Virus record (IMG/VR): IMGVR_UViG_3300042452_000950
Span: 1 to 64,000 of that record
DNA length: 64,000 nt
Origin: a virus
Direction: 5' to 3' (one strand)
Position 1 is the first letter of the stretch, and every line of letters begins with the position of its first letter. Of the stretch, positions 24,004 to 33,409 are shown piece by piece. The notes below the pieces were generated by a model, which made no database searches, was not told where the DNA came from, and saw only the letters and a list, made by a program, of their open reading frames with translations. The position numbers were made by a program, and so were the translations under genes.

Positions 24004-27000
24004 ATGACTGGTAATAACTTACGTCCCGATATCAGAATCACGCAAGTATTCACCCCGCAGGCCCCCGTCGTACTGCCCGCGGACCTTCCCGTTGTTCTCC
24101 TCGGACTTAATAGAAAGTTTAACGTCCGTGTGCCGGTTGGGTCAAGCAGCTGGGCCGGAAGCGACGTGTCTTCATGGGAGGAATCGTTCCCGGTGACCGG
24201 AGCAGGTGCTTTCCTTGGAGGCACCGTTGATCCAACTACCGCGGTGAAAAGACTGCAGCCAAAAGTTCATATTTCTGGAACTTACGGCATCGCTCAAATA
24301 CAAGACGTTACGTTTGATCTAGCTGCGACGCCCCCGACGTTCACTGTCGCTGCAGGCGCTGACGCAGAATTTTTAATGACGACCGGCGTTAGCGGTACGT
24401 ACGCGGTTAATTCCTCATCGCCGTCTGTCGGAACGTTTGCTGATGATGATGGAGACTTTATCGGTGACAAAGTAAGAGCCGGAGACAAAATCTACGTTGG
24501 TGGTGTGGCTACTTACGAAGTAATCACCGGCGGGCTCGTATCTGATACAGAGCTCCTTGTTACGAGAATTGATAAAGGTCCAAGCACCGCAGGCAACACC
24601 GAGACCACTAAGTTTGTCCTGACCCCGGAAGACTCAAACGACGTTCGTCGACTTATTGTCAACAGTACATCATTCTCCGAGGCCGGTGGTTTCGTTGCCA
24701 ACGGCGTTCGCACCAATGACCTTGTTCGTATAGACCACTGGGATACAGAAGTCGGTGGCTCCGGTGCTACATTCACCTACGTTGGAGAGAGTGAAGGGAC
24801 TACGGTTAATAGCCAGGTCGTTCTTTCTGACGAGCGCGTGATCACCTATCCAACCTCTGAACAAGCGCGTGCATGGAATAACAGCACCCAGGTCGGCGGT
24901 GTGACATTCCTGCTTAATGACCTTAATGAGTTCTACCCAGCGTTCTACAACGCCAGCTCACCAAGTAGCTCGGTAACGACACAGATCGTAAAGGACTACG
25001 TATCTACGCCGCTTCTCCCTGAGGCGGATGAAGACGTTGGCGGGGTGTTCAAATCGTATGACTACGCAAGACGCCGTAGTCCGTCGGCGACCGGTTCGTT
25101 TACCGCAGAAGTAGACGGCCTACGCACGTTTACTGACAGTCAGGCAAAACTGTCTGGTCTTCAGATCAATGACCACGTCGCGGTCAAAGACACCGACGGA
25201 ATCTACCGCCCAGTATTCGTTGTGACCGCGAGCCCTGTAAGCGGCTCGATGGAAGTCGAGCAGTTCACGGAATCTCTGATCAACGTCAACTTCTCGGCCT
25301 CGAACGTCGAGTATGTCATCCTCAACCCAGGAGCTCCGTATGCGCAATTCCTGGGTGCGGGTGTAGGCAAGACTGCTGATCATATCGTAAACATCGACGG
25401 AAACTCTGCCCCGACAATCGGCTCCTACACCTTAAGTGGTGATGAGCGTAAGTTTACCGCAGGTGGCGCCTCGTTCAGCACGAGCACCGTAAGCGAGGGA
25501 GATCTAATTTTCTCTGACTCAGGTATCCTTGCTTACGTTGTGACCTTCGCCCCATCTCCGTCAGCCGCAGGCACATCACTAGCGGTTAAACTTCACGACT
25601 ACTCTGGTTTCGTACTTGGCAGCGGCGACACGGTATCCCCGTTCGGATACTCGATTCGCCAGGATGGTAATCGCGCAGACTTCCGTGTCCGCCGCGTAGT
25701 TAGCTCAACTGAACTAGAGCTGGCCGCGCTTACCACCACGCCTAACGTAATCCCAGGGACAAAGCTTGTTAAGGGCGGAATTTACTTCCAAACGCCGATC
25801 AACGCGGTCGCGAATACGTACGGCTCTAACCCAGCTCTCGTAATCGCCCCAGATTCATCGTCGTCCTTGTCGTACGAAGTGAAGAAAACGATTTCGGGAG
25901 CCGATCTATCTGGCCAGTTGTTACTTTCGTACTCTGAGGTACGTAACGACCAGCCGACCATGATCGAGGTAAACTCGTCGAACTACGAAGATCAACTCGG
26001 CCCAGCAGTCCCTGACAACCCGCTGTCACTGGCGGCCCAGATTGCTACTGCTAACACCGATACGGCAGTAATGGCGATGCAGGTTGCCACTGACGATGTT
26101 AGCGGATGGACGGACGCACTAGATGCAATCAAAGTTGATACGATTTACTCAGTTGTCCCGCTAACGCAGGATCCAGCTATCTTAACACTTGCAGCTACTC
26201 ACGTTAACACTGAGTCGCAGCCAGATAACAAGAGAGAGCGTATCCTCTATCAAAGCGCGCTGTTCCCAAGATCGACTACCGTCTTTACTAGAAATCAAGA
26301 AGAAATTACTATAGAGCGAGACGGAGCCGGTGTTACCACTCTCAAGATTGTTGGAGAAGACTTTAGCACCGTCATCTCGTCTACGAACGTGGTCACTGGA
26401 ACAGCATTCAACGGTACCGAGGAGATCGAGTTTTCGGGAACTGTTCAGGACGTTGATTACACAGGTGATACAGAATTAGTAGTTCTACTCACTACTTCCA
26501 CGATCGCTGTCAGCACGGCTGCTCTATCAGTAGTCACACTTGAGATCAACACCAGACTACTGACCGACGCACAGCTACGTGATTCGGTGGCAGATTACGC
26601 CACAAATATGGCGAACCGCCGTATCCGTAACCTTTACCCGGATAACATCACGGTAAACTTTACGGACACGACCGATGCGACCAACGGCATCTACAGCAGC
26701 GGAGAAGTTACAGCTTACGCAGCTGGTGGTTTCTATCTGTGCGCAATGGAAGCAGCTAAGCGGGCGAACTACGGGCCAGCTAAGCCACTAACAAGAACGC
26801 CAGGTGCGGGAATCAATACGATCGTTGATCCGTTCGTTAAGAAGCCCGCTTTCCAGGATACCATGATTAACGCAGGTATCTACTACATGGAGCAGCCTAG
26901 CGGAGCAGGTACTGCGGTTCAGGCCATCAGGGCTTTGAGCACTGATACGACCGACCTTGTCTTTGCTGAGGACAGTGTGACGACCCAGATTGATAACTTT

Positions 27001-27246
27001 GCAAGACTGCTGCGTCGCCAGCTTAGACCACTGGTTGGTCCATACATCTTAGATGAGGCGTTCTTCACATTGATCAGCACCCAGCAGCAGGCTGTAATTA
27101 ACTTACTGTTAGCGAATAAGCACATGAAGACAGTAAAGCTCAACAGCATCTCTGAAGATCCGGACGTAGCTGATACGTTCCGCATGAACTACACCGTCCA
27201 GCCTTTCTACTCTGGAGCAAGAGGAGATATCACGATTTATGTATAA
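24004..27246 (+). CDS. Contractile tail sheath protein
   Basis: 1080 residues, larger than most sheaths (roughly 400-700). The N-terminus (RPDIRITQVFTPQAPVVLPA, then PVVLLGLN) has the sheath handshake and first-domain pattern. The C-terminal 250 residues are typical of the conserved sheath core: RRIRNLYPDNITVNF, GGFYLCAMEAAKRANYGPA, QDTMINAGIYYMEQ, DNFARLLRRQLRPLVGPYI and the final YTVQPFYSGARGDITIYV. The beta-rich middle (about residues 90-650) looks like inserted surface domains. Codons are biased as in other abundant virion proteins. This gene makes the phage a myovirus. Confidence 0.85.
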   Translation: MTGNNLRPDIRITQVFTPQAPVVLPADLPVVLLGLNRKFNVRVPVGSSSWAGSDVSSWEESFPVTGAGAFLGGTVDPTTAVKRLQPKVHISGTYGIAQIQDVTFDLAATPPTFTVAAGADAEFLMTTGVSGTYAVNSSSPSVGTFADDDGDFIGDKVRAGDKIYVGGVATYEVITGGLVSDTELLVTRIDKGPSTAGNTETTKFVLTPEDSNDVRRLIVNSTSFSEAGGFVANGVRTNDLVRIDHWDTEVGGSGATFTYVGESEGTTVNSQVVLSDERVITYPTSEQARAWNNSTQVGGVTFLLNDLNEFYPAFYNASSPSSSVTTQIVKDYVSTPLLPEADEDVGGVFKSYDYARRRSPSATGSFTAEVDGLRTFTDSQAKLSGLQINDHVAVKDTDGIYRPVFVVTASPVSGSMEVEQFTESLINVNFSASNVEYVILNPGAPYAQFLGAGVGKTADHIVNIDGNSAPTIGSYTLSGDERKFTAGGASFSTSTVSEGDLIFSDSGILAYVVTFAPSPSAAGTSLAVKLHDYSGFVLGSGDTVSPFGYSIRQDGNRADFRVRRVVSSTELELAALTTTPNVIPGTKLVKGGIYFQTPINAVANTYGSNPALVIAPDSSSSLSYEVKKTISGADLSGQLLLSYSEVRNDQPTMIEVNSSNYEDQLGPAVPDNPLSLAAQIATANTDTAVMAMQVATDDVSGWTDALDAIKVDTIYSVVPLTQDPAILTLAATHVNTESQPDNKRERILYQSALFPRSTTVFTRNQEEITIERDGAGVTTLKIVGEDFSTVISSTNVVTGTAFNGTEEIEFSGTVQDVDYTGDTELVVLLTTSTIAVSTAALSVVTLEINTRLLTDAQLRDSVADYATNMANRRIRNLYPDNITVNFTDTTDATNGIYSSGEVTAYAAGGFYLCAMEAAKRANYGPAKPLTRTPGAGINTIVDPFVKKPAFQDTMINAGIYYMEQPSGAGTAVQAIRALSTDTTDLVFAEDSVTTQIDNFARLLRRQLRPLVGPYILDEAFFTLISTQQQAVINLLLANKHMKTVKLNSISEDPDVADTFRMNYTVQPFYSGARGDITIYV

Positions 27247-27634
27247 AGCAATGACAAAAATTGCCGAAGGACTGTCAAAGACAGCCTTCGGAATTAGAAG
27301 AGGCGCGATGTACGGCGCGTTAGGTGGCGCAATGCTCGGGGCAGCCAGAAAAGCTACGGATCCTAACTATGAAGGTCCTGGAATACTTTCGTCAGCTGCC
27401 AGTGGTGCAGCATTTGGAGGACTGACCGGAGGAGCACTAAAGCACACTAGAGTTGGACGAGAAGCTAAGGTTGGTGTCGGGCGCTTGTTTAGAGGTAAGT
27501 CAGCGTACCCTGGTGCTACACCAACCCCAGCGCAAGTCCCCGCGCCGCCCACAGCGCCCGGCGCAGCGCCGACGCGCTCGCGCAGAACACAAAACCGCCC
27601 CGGCGCCGTGACAGCACGGAACGTACCCCGCTAG
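27239..27634 (+). CDS. Glycine-zipper protein with Pro/Arg-rich tail
   Basis: 131 residues, start inside the last codons of the sheath gene (8-base overlap). MTKIAEGLSKTAFG at the N-terminus, then Gly/Ala zipper segments (MYGALGGAMLGAA, SGAAFGGLTGGA), then a low-complexity Pro/Ala/Arg tail. The last 110 bases are far richer in GC than the surroundings. Not recognised. Third protein of this design in the window. Confidence 0.65.
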   Translation: MYKAMTKIAEGLSKTAFGIRRGAMYGALGGAMLGAARKATDPNYEGPGILSSAASGAAFGGLTGGALKHTRVGREAKVGVGRLFRGKSAYPGATPTPAQVPAPPTAPGAAPTRSRRTQNRPGAVTARNVPR

Positions 27635-27681
27635 CAACGACTGGCGCTTTCAGCGAAAAGCGGATTAAATAAGGAGTTTAT

Positions 27682-28395
27682 ATGGCTAATTACTTAGACT
27701 GGAACTGGGCTGGAGAACACGTCCAGAGTGAAGTGAAGAACGGTGAGTATCTCTCATCAGAATCAACCTTACTCCTAGCGGGCCCATCTCGGTTTGTTCA
27801 CCTCAACACAGCAGGCGGACTTACTAACTCTATTGTTCCGCTCGGACTCATTTCAAATATGAGCATGTCGCAGCAGCGCGGCGTTCAACGTTTGTATGAG
27901 ATCGGATCTAAGAGAGCGTACTTTGTCCCAGGAAGAATGTTCGCAAACTTCAACATGGGTCGCATTATGTTCTACGGGCCGTCACTGATGCGTATGCTTT
28001 ATGCACTCGCACCTGTTGGCCTAAACTCTGAGTTAGGACCTTTCGGAGCTCCGCTAGCTACGGGCGCCGCACAGCCGCAAACGCCTCCGGATTATCAAGC
28101 CCTCTTCCCAAATACCACGCTCGCGTCCGCCCCAGGATTTGGTGGAACCGGTACAGGGAATGATATTGAGAACAGAGACTTCTTTATCAACCTGGGTTCT
28201 GAACTGTTTAACGTTCCTTTTGGACTGATTGTTGTCTTCAAAGACACGAGAAACCGTCCTTATGGCGCGACATACTTAGAAGAATGTTATCTAGAAACTC
28301 ACGGAATGAGTCTAGATTCTGGCTCAATTGTGATTGGTGAGCAGGTATCAGGTCAGTTCGATACCTTGACACCAATTCAGCTAGTTACTGCCTAA
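27682..28395 (+). CDS. Probable tail tube protein
   Basis: 237 residues, AAGGAG upstream. Beta-rich (VQRLYEIGSKRAYFVPGRMF, ELFNVPFGLIVVFKDTRN, SLDSGSIVIGEQVSGQF). Placed directly after the sheath with only the small zipper gene between, as expected for the tube. Somewhat longer than many tube proteins. No decisive motif; a baseplate-hub or tube-initiator protein would also fit. Confidence 0.5.
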   Translation: MANYLDWNWAGEHVQSEVKNGEYLSSESTLLLAGPSRFVHLNTAGGLTNSIVPLGLISNMSMSQQRGVQRLYEIGSKRAYFVPGRMFANFNMGRIMFYGPSLMRMLYALAPVGLNSELGPFGAPLATGAAQPQTPPDYQALFPNTTLASAPGFGGTGTGNDIENRDFFINLGSELFNVPFGLIVVFKDTRNRPYGATYLEECYLETHGMSLDSGSIVIGEQVSGQFDTLTPIQLVTA

Positions 28396-28410
28396 AATTA
28401 AAGTCATCCT

Positions 28411-28440
28411 AAATAACTAGGGCAGGAGCCCTAGTTATTT
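28411..28440. terminator. Bidirectional terminator between converging operons
   Basis: Perfect 13-base stem AAATAACTAGGGC with a four-base loop, T-rich on both sides. It ends the head-tail operon and the replication operon and overlaps the sigma gene's stop. Confidence 0.9.
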
Positions 28441-29279
28441 TGATTCCGAAATACTGACTCAGATTCAAGCGACTTCATTTTTCTCCACAACATTCGTAAT
28501 CCGGAGTTTTCTAGTTGGCGAATACGCTCTCGGGTGTAGCCGTAAAATTTAGCTAGATCGTCGTACGTCTCAGAAGTTTCATATCCAAGCCCGTAGTGTC
28601 TACGAATGATATCTTCTAATTCCGGGGGAAGTTCATTCAGAGCCGCCTCTAGCTGTTCGTAAGTTTCGCTAGAAATCAGGGACTGAATACCTGCGGCCTC
28701 GTCATCTATGAGAAGGGGATCGTTGTTCAGTACACCGGCTTCCGATGCTGACTCGATCTTTTCTAAAGGTATGATTTGTTTATCTGCGTCATGCAGGAAT
28801 GTAGCTACGGTCTCTCCATCCCAATTAAGCGCACCGAACACTTCTTCCTGCGAAGGAATATGTCCTAAGTCTTCCTTAAGTTTGTTAAACATCGATCGAA
28901 ATTTAACATGCAAGGATTTATGCTGGTGTGCCTTAGGCTGGATGCTGATAATGGTTTTTCGGATCTTCGCTTGAATCCACCAGACAGCATAAGTAGAGAA
29001 CCGGTTGTTCTTCTCAACCTTAAAATCATCAATAGCTTTTAAAAGGCCGAGTGTTCCGGCGGAAACAAGATCCATCGCCTTAGCATCGTTTGAGTCGACA
29101 AACCGTAGAACACAGCTAAGAACAAGGCGCATGTTGTGCACGATAAACTTGTTTTTAGCCGCTTCGTCTCCTGCCTTAATTCTCAGGAGAAGTTGCCGTT
29201 CTTCCTCAGCATTAAAGAGACCCTTGTCGCGGAACTCCTCGTAATAGCGCTGAAAATCGGTTTTGTCTTTATTACTCAT
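28431..29279 (-). CDS. Sigma-70 family RNA polymerase sigma factor
   Basis: 282 residues. Region 1.2/2: EERQLLLRIKAGDEAAKNKF, DLVSAGTLGLLKAIDDF and RFSTYAVWWIQAKIRKTI (about residues 22-112). Region 3 about 120-160 (GHIPSQEEV). Region 4 about 210-275 with ELPPELEDIIRRHYGLG and the DNA-reading helix YTRERIRQLENSGLRMLW. This is a full group 2/3-type sigma, not an ECF type. It would direct core polymerase to phage promoters. It is the last gene of the replication operon and overlaps the gene before it by 4 bases. Confidence 0.93.
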   Translation of the reverse strand: MSNKDKTDFQRYYEEFRDKGLFNAEEERQLLLRIKAGDEAAKNKFIVHNMRLVLSCVLRFVDSNDAKAMDLVSAGTLGLLKAIDDFKVEKNNRFSTYAVWWIQAKIRKTIISIQPKAHQHKSLHVKFRSMFNKLKEDLGHIPSQEEVFGALNWDGETVATFLHDADKQIIPLEKIESASEAGVLNNDPLLIDDEAAGIQSLISSETYEQLEAALNELPPELEDIIRRHYGLGYETSETYDDLAKFYGYTRERIRQLENSGLRMLWRKMKSLESESVFRNQNN

Positions 29280-29683
29280 GCTCTGAATGTGTCCTTAATT
29301 TGCTGGATGATCTGAGATCGGATGAGAGGTGCCTGCATAACTGGGACTTCAAAATAGATAAAGTCCCAACAGTTCCTAAATTCAGGGTTTGCGCTACCTG
29401 ATGCAGACGCCGTCTTAATATTAAGACGAGAGACTAGGTCGTAAAGCGACTTACCGACGGTCTGCATATCACTTATCGAGATATGTCGGAAGTGAAATAT
29501 AATCTTAGCGGTTGACGCATATGTAGTATCGATAGCATGCTCGATGATCATTTGCGGACTCTTAGGTGTCGCAAAAAGCATCGTCTCGTATTTAACGGGT
29601 GTAACGCCGGAAGGAACCATGCTCTTCACAGCGTCAATTGTTTCTTTCCAGTCGTTTTTCTTAGGTAGCGGAGTTTCGGTCAT
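29276..29683 (-). CDS. Unassigned protein next to sigma
   Basis: 135 residues, alpha/beta (STAKIIFHFRHISISDMQTV, NCWDFIYFEVPVMQAPLI). Not recognised. It overlaps its neighbours by 4 and 23 bases, so it is co-translated with the sigma factor. A sigma partner or regulator is conceivable from position alone. Confidence 0.65.
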   Translation of the reverse strand: MTETPLPKKNDWKETIDAVKSMVPSGVTPVKYETMLFATPKSPQMIIEHAIDTTYASTAKIIFHFRHISISDMQTVGKSLYDLVSRLNIKTASASGSANPEFRNCWDFIYFEVPVMQAPLIRSQIIQQIKDTFRA

Positions 29684-30083
29684 TTATGGCCTCGTTTAGC
29701 GTTTCTATCAGGTCTTGTCCATTTTTGAAAAACTCGATCCAAAAATGTGTTGGATTTGAGTTTAATTGTATTAGACAGCAGAGACCCACCAAGTATCCAG
29801 AGCCTCCATATCGATAACCCTGTGTCTTGAAATGAATACCGTGTTTCCATGCAATATCATAGAGCGACGTATACCATTTTTTTGGAAGTCTCGTGCGAAT
29901 TGGTGGAGTGTCATACCAATTTTCGTTACTCAGGGTATAGCATACTATCTTATCCCATCCCAACTCTTTTTCCGATTTTCGGACAAAAAATCGTAAAATT
30001 TCAGGAATCGATCTATTCGATCCTCGGACAATCTGTCTTAAGGCCAGAGTTATTGTTGGCGTCGTGCAGACCTTGACCAGCAT
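29661..30083 (-). CDS. Unassigned protein
   Basis: 140 residues from the ATG at 30083. A longer start at 30143 would overlap the zinc-ribbon gene by 131 bases, so the shorter form is preferred although it still overlaps by 71. Features: RQIVRGSNRSIPEIL, WYDTPPIRTRLPKKWYTSLY, RYGGSGYLVGLCC. Not recognised; the start is uncertain. Confidence 0.55.
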   Translation of the reverse strand: MLVKVCTTPTITLALRQIVRGSNRSIPEILRFFVRKSEKELGWDKIVCYTLSNENWYDTPPIRTRLPKKWYTSLYDIAWKHGIHFKTQGYRYGGSGYLVGLCCLIQLNSNPTHFWIEFFKNGQDLIETLNEAINDRNSAT

Positions 30084-30228
30084 CCCCTGGGAATGAAGTT
30101 TTAACAACTGTCTCCCAAGTTGCCCCGCATTGGTCACAGACATATTGAAATAGTCCCACTTCTCTTACAGCCTCTATATGGTTATTAGGACAAGCAATCA
30201 CCGTATATTTGACTAGTTCTTCGGACAT
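30013..30228 (-). CDS. Small zinc-ribbon protein
   Basis: 71 residues from the ATG at 30228, overlapping the RuvC-like gene by 16 bases. The core is VIACPNNHIE...YVCDQCGATWETV, with C-x4-H then C-x2-C as a plausible zinc-binding set. Such single-ribbon proteins are common in phage replication operons; the target is unknown. Confidence 0.6.
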   Translation of the reverse strand: MSEELVKYTVIACPNNHIEAVREVGLFQYVCDQCGATWETVVKTSFPGDAGQGLHDANNNSGLKTDCPRIE

Positions 30229-30734
30229 GTTGAAAGTGCTACCCATCCTAAAGCTATGGCATCCGAGATATCGTGATGGCTTTTTAGAAGTCCCGCCTCA
30301 AATCCTAGGCGAGTGAGATCCGCCTTAAACTTTAAATTGATAATTTTTCGGGTCTCGTCTTTTTTATCTCTTTTAGCTTTGTTTTCAATTCTTGCGCGAA
30401 CAGTGCTCGCAGTAATTAGTATAGGATCAAATCCAGCCATTGCAGCCGTCATCTGAGCAACCCCAATTGACATGGCTACCTTTGTCAGGGCACCGAAATT
30501 TGGAGCTCCCATATTAAATTTAAGATCTTCAATGGCGACGTGAGTTGGTGAGTGCTTTTTGATTAAATCAAGTATTTGTCTGTGAAAATCAAAGAAGCGG
30601 GTAGCCATGCTGTCGTCGGAGTCCAGCTTAATTGTTCCTGCCGCAGCAAGAATGGGGGGATCCACATCGTTTTGTGTTATTACACTAAATCCACAAACAC
30701 GAGTAGCACAATCAAGGGACAGGATGGACAGCAT
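30213..30734 (-). CDS. ruvC: RuvC-like Holliday junction resolvase
   Basis: 173 residues, RNase H fold. LSLDCATRVCGFSVI carries the first catalytic Asp, VAIEDLKFNMG the Glu, and HHDISDAIALGW the C-terminal acidic pair. Full RuvC length. It would cut branched recombination or replication intermediates before packaging. Part of the overlapping minus-strand operon. Confidence 0.85.
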   Translation of the reverse strand: MLSILSLDCATRVCGFSVITQNDVDPPILAAAGTIKLDSDDSMATRFFDFHRQILDLIKKHSPTHVAIEDLKFNMGAPNFGALTKVAMSIGVAQMTAAMAGFDPILITASTVRARIENKAKRDKKDETRKIINLKFKADLTRLGFEAGLLKSHHDISDAIALGWVALSTCPKN

Positions 30735-30740
30735 GGCTAT

Positions 30741-31112
30741 TTAATTCTTCTTACGCTTAGAGGGAGGAGTATTTTTGGGAAGGTCTTTCGGGACTTCCGG
30801 AATACCTTCAAATTTTGAAGAAAATAGTCGGCTTAGCGCATCGACCACATCTCTCGCGCAGATTTCATCAGCACGTTTATTGGGGAAAAACACACGCGGA
30901 AGAATGAGTTCAATCGGCTCGTTCGCCGGCGTGAGCGGCGGTGTCCACATTTGTGGCTCATTACCTCCGCTGTCATTAGCGACCTGACTGATCTGGGCAA
31001 AGGAGAACCAGCCTTTGGTGCTGATTTGATCTCCTTTGATGATAATCGAGTCGGGGATGAAGGTCCAGAACTTGATGTCATCTAAAGAACTTATGTTAGA
31101 GTTTTGCTTCAT
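30741..31112 (-). CDS. Unassigned protein
   Basis: 123 residues, overlapping the upstream gene by 17 bases. FWTFIPDSIIIKGDQ, a Pro-rich middle (MWTPPLTPANEPIELILPRV) and a Lys-rich end (PPSKRKKN). Not recognised. Confidence 0.65.
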   Translation of the reverse strand: MKQNSNISSLDDIKFWTFIPDSIIIKGDQISTKGWFSFAQISQVANDSGGNEPQMWTPPLTPANEPIELILPRVFFPNKRADEICARDVVDALSRLFSSKFEGIPEVPKDLPKNTPPSKRKKN

Positions 31113-32406
31113 AAGCTAGTCCGATCACCCATTTGGCGACTGCATTTACTAACTGACGCTGGCTAGCGTGTTCAGTCTTCATTTGTTTGACTCGCTGGTT
31201 GTACCCGTCTTCGGAAATCACCTTACGGACGATCAACTCTTTAGCTAGCTTCTTAATGATATCGGCTTTTGACTGCGAGTCGATAAGATCGAGATCGGTC
31301 TTATATAGTTTCTGAACATATTCGGAGGTTGTATTCGCGGTGTCGCTGACTTCCGCCGTGTTCTGCGGAGCTTCTTCAGTGTCCGCTGCCTCTACCTTCG
31401 GTGAATTAGCGGTGCCTTTGAGCGAGGCACTCACCGTCAAAGGATACTTACGGTAGTTCTTACCGAGAATTTCTTCCGCCTCTTCATCAGACGAGGCGAG
31501 GACATGGACGATCTCCTTCTTACCGCCAACTTCCTTTACGCCCTGGTAAACGCTGTGCGCGACGTCGACCCCGAGAGAGTCGTACGAGTACTGTTCAGCG
31601 TCGGGAGCGAGGAACACGACAGTAAGACCAGGCACGATCGACTCTGCCGCTCTCTTAAGGTTGGCAAGTCCAGCGGCCTTAGCTGCCTCCATCTCATTTG
31701 ATGTGATTCGGGCGAACAGATGCTCCATTGCCATGACATAATGAGAACTCTGTTCTTCGAGTCCTGTGGCAGTCGCGACTACATCGTGGTAGCTCATGAC
31801 TGCCTCAACCTTATCGTTAGGAACCTGCATCTTCATAACGACAAAGTCTTTCTTAGCGGCTTCTTTCTCTGAGAGGCCCATGAGACGGCGGACACGACTT
31901 TCAATGTCCTTATCTCTGAGAGACTCCGCCCCGGCTGCCTTGATATAGGGAAGCCATTCGTACACGTTGTCGCTGGTGATAACCCCGGCCTTAATTGCCG
32001 GGCGGAGGAGTCGGAACTTGCTCCAGCTAATTCTGTTCTCTCCGCCGAGAAGCGTGACAGGGAGTCCGAGGTCAATAAAATGCCCCCACGCCTGCACGAG
32101 TCCACTAGCCTTGCTTCGACTGATCTTGATTTCAGCCTCAACATAGTCGTCGAACGTCGCGTAATGTTTATCTAGGAAGCCGCGGTTACCGCGCAACGTG
32201 TATAGCACGAAGCTGAGCTCCGCTTCGCTCGCATCTTTAGTCGACGCCAGCACCTTGGCCTTGGCTTCGAATGTCTCAAAATTTCCCTCGATTTCAAAGG
32301 GAGCTTCCCCTTGTTCGAGAGTCATTTTTCTACCGAGTTCTAAGCGGGCGCGCGCAGCCTTCGCTGCCTCACGTTCCGCTTTAGGAGTATTGCTGAGTTC
32401 AGACAT
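31096..32406 (-). CDS. Unassigned 436-residue operon protein
   Basis: Helical, charged protein. The N-terminal third has a possible helix-turn-helix (YVEAEIKISRSKASGLVQAW), followed by a hydrophobic core with ISWSKFRLLRPAIKAG. An acidic Thr/Glu linker separates a C-terminal helical region (DIIKKLAKELIVRKV). Codon use is more GC-biased than in neighbours. A DNA-binding role is possible but unproven. Starts inside the last codons of the nuclease gene. Confidence 0.65.
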   Translation of the reverse strand: MSELSNTPKAEREAAKAARARLELGRKMTLEQGEAPFEIEGNFETFEAKAKVLASTKDASEAELSFVLYTLRGNRGFLDKHYATFDDYVEAEIKISRSKASGLVQAWGHFIDLGLPVTLLGGENRISWSKFRLLRPAIKAGVITSDNVYEWLPYIKAAGAESLRDKDIESRVRRLMGLSEKEAAKKDFVVMKMQVPNDKVEAVMSYHDVVATATGLEEQSSHYVMAMEHLFARITSNEMEAAKAAGLANLKRAAESIVPGLTVVFLAPDAEQYSYDSLGVDVAHSVYQGVKEVGGKKEIVHVLASSDEEAEEILGKNYRKYPLTVSASLKGTANSPKVEAADTEEAPQNTAEVSDTANTTSEYVQKLYKTDLDLIDSQSKADIIKKLAKELIVRKVISEDGYNQRVKQMKTEHASQRQLVNAVAKWVIGLAYEAKL

Positions 32407-33409
32407 TGGTTACTTTCTTTGTTTTATAAGGAAAACAGTGAAGACGGAAGGGGCATTCTTTTGCGTAAGTGTCGTTACGATCGCGGCATTTTTTCTGCCC
32501 CGCGAGCGGTTGATTACGTTCAACCAGCTCGTTAATCGTATCGATCTTGTCTCTAGCAAAGACGTAGGCGTTAGGATTCGGCTTTACCCGAAAACTTCTT
32601 GTCTTGTACGTGTCGCGTGAGACATAGGTAACAATATAGCCGCCACACTTGTCGGGGTCAAGGCCCCAATCTTTAGCATAGCGATTAATTATGATAGTAG
32701 TATAGAGCGAGGCCTGATCCAAGTGATGAGCAAACGGCAAGAAATTATGCGCTTCCTCAAGTAGAATCTTGCCATCTTTCTTGACTCTTTTCACATTGTT
32801 TAGGATATCATCGGCTGTGCTTTTCAGTTCCAGAATAAACCATTTTCCATCATTAATGATGATTCCGTCAACGCGACCGCTGATGTTTGTGCTCGGATCA
32901 TAGATCTTTAGCTCCTTGTATTCCCATGGCATTTGATCCGATAATAGCACATCAAAACACGAGAGTCGTGTAGTCTCCTCAGGGGAGGCAAGAATCGAGC
33001 CGACGGTTACGACGTTACGGCAGCGGAACTCTGGGATACGGCCGATGGTTTCTTTACGACAATGCTTGCAGACCCAAGAACCGAAGAGGTTATTCGAGTA
33101 TGAGAGCACTTTAGACTGCATCCACTCGTGCGTACCGTTACCCGCCTCCATGATTCGGAGTTTATCAGCGTCCAGAGTCGGCTCTTCCCACTCCGGAAGG
33201 GTGCGCTTAAACGCCTCCTTTACCATACATCCGTTGATGATACTGGAGGGATGAAAGCTGGTGGGCTTTTTGGATTTGGTTCTTTGCTTACGAAGCACCG
33301 AGGAAGTGATTATTTCATCAATTGTAGCAGCTTCTACGGTCGGCTGCGAGAACGCTGTGGGAATCTGAGAAATAAAATCTGTCAGATTAGTGGTATCAAC
33401 CAATCCATT
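32399..33409 (-). CDS. Cas4/RecB-like PD-(D/E)XK nuclease with iron-sulfur cysteines
   Basis: About 336 residues from the ATG at 33409; an upstream ATG at 33451 adds 14 residues. The nuclease core is visible as SGRVDGIIIN...WFILELKST (D...E-x-K). A C-terminal cluster KKCRDRNDTYAKECPFRLHC together with an earlier Cys (NGCMVKEAF) matches the four-Cys iron-sulfur layout of Cas4/AddB-type nucleases. An internal CKHC plus later Cys suggests another metal site. Probably processes DNA ends in recombination with the RecA and helicase encoded upstream. No cas genes are nearby. Confidence 0.75.
   Translation of the reverse strand, partial: NGLVDTTNLTDFISQIPTAFSQPTVEAATIDEIITSSVLRKQRTKSKKPTSFHPSSIINGCMVKEAFKRTLPEWEEPTLDADKLRIMEAGNGTHEWMQSKVLSYSNNLFGSWVCKHCRKETIGRIPEFRCRNVVTVGSILASPEETTRLSCFDVLLSDQMPWEYKELKIYDPSTNISGRVDGIIINDGKWFILELKSTADDILNNVKRVKKDGKILLEEAHNFLPFAHHLDQASLYTTIIINRYAKDWGLDPDKCGGYIVTYVSRDTYKTRSFRVKPNPNAYVFARDKIDTINELVERNQPLAGQKKCRDRNDTYAKECPFRLHCFPYKTKKVTNV

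Noticed and set aside
32399-33409. Cas4-like nuclease as part of a CRISPR system.
   Set aside because: No repeat array, Cas1, Cas2 or effector gene is present; the operon is replication and recombination.
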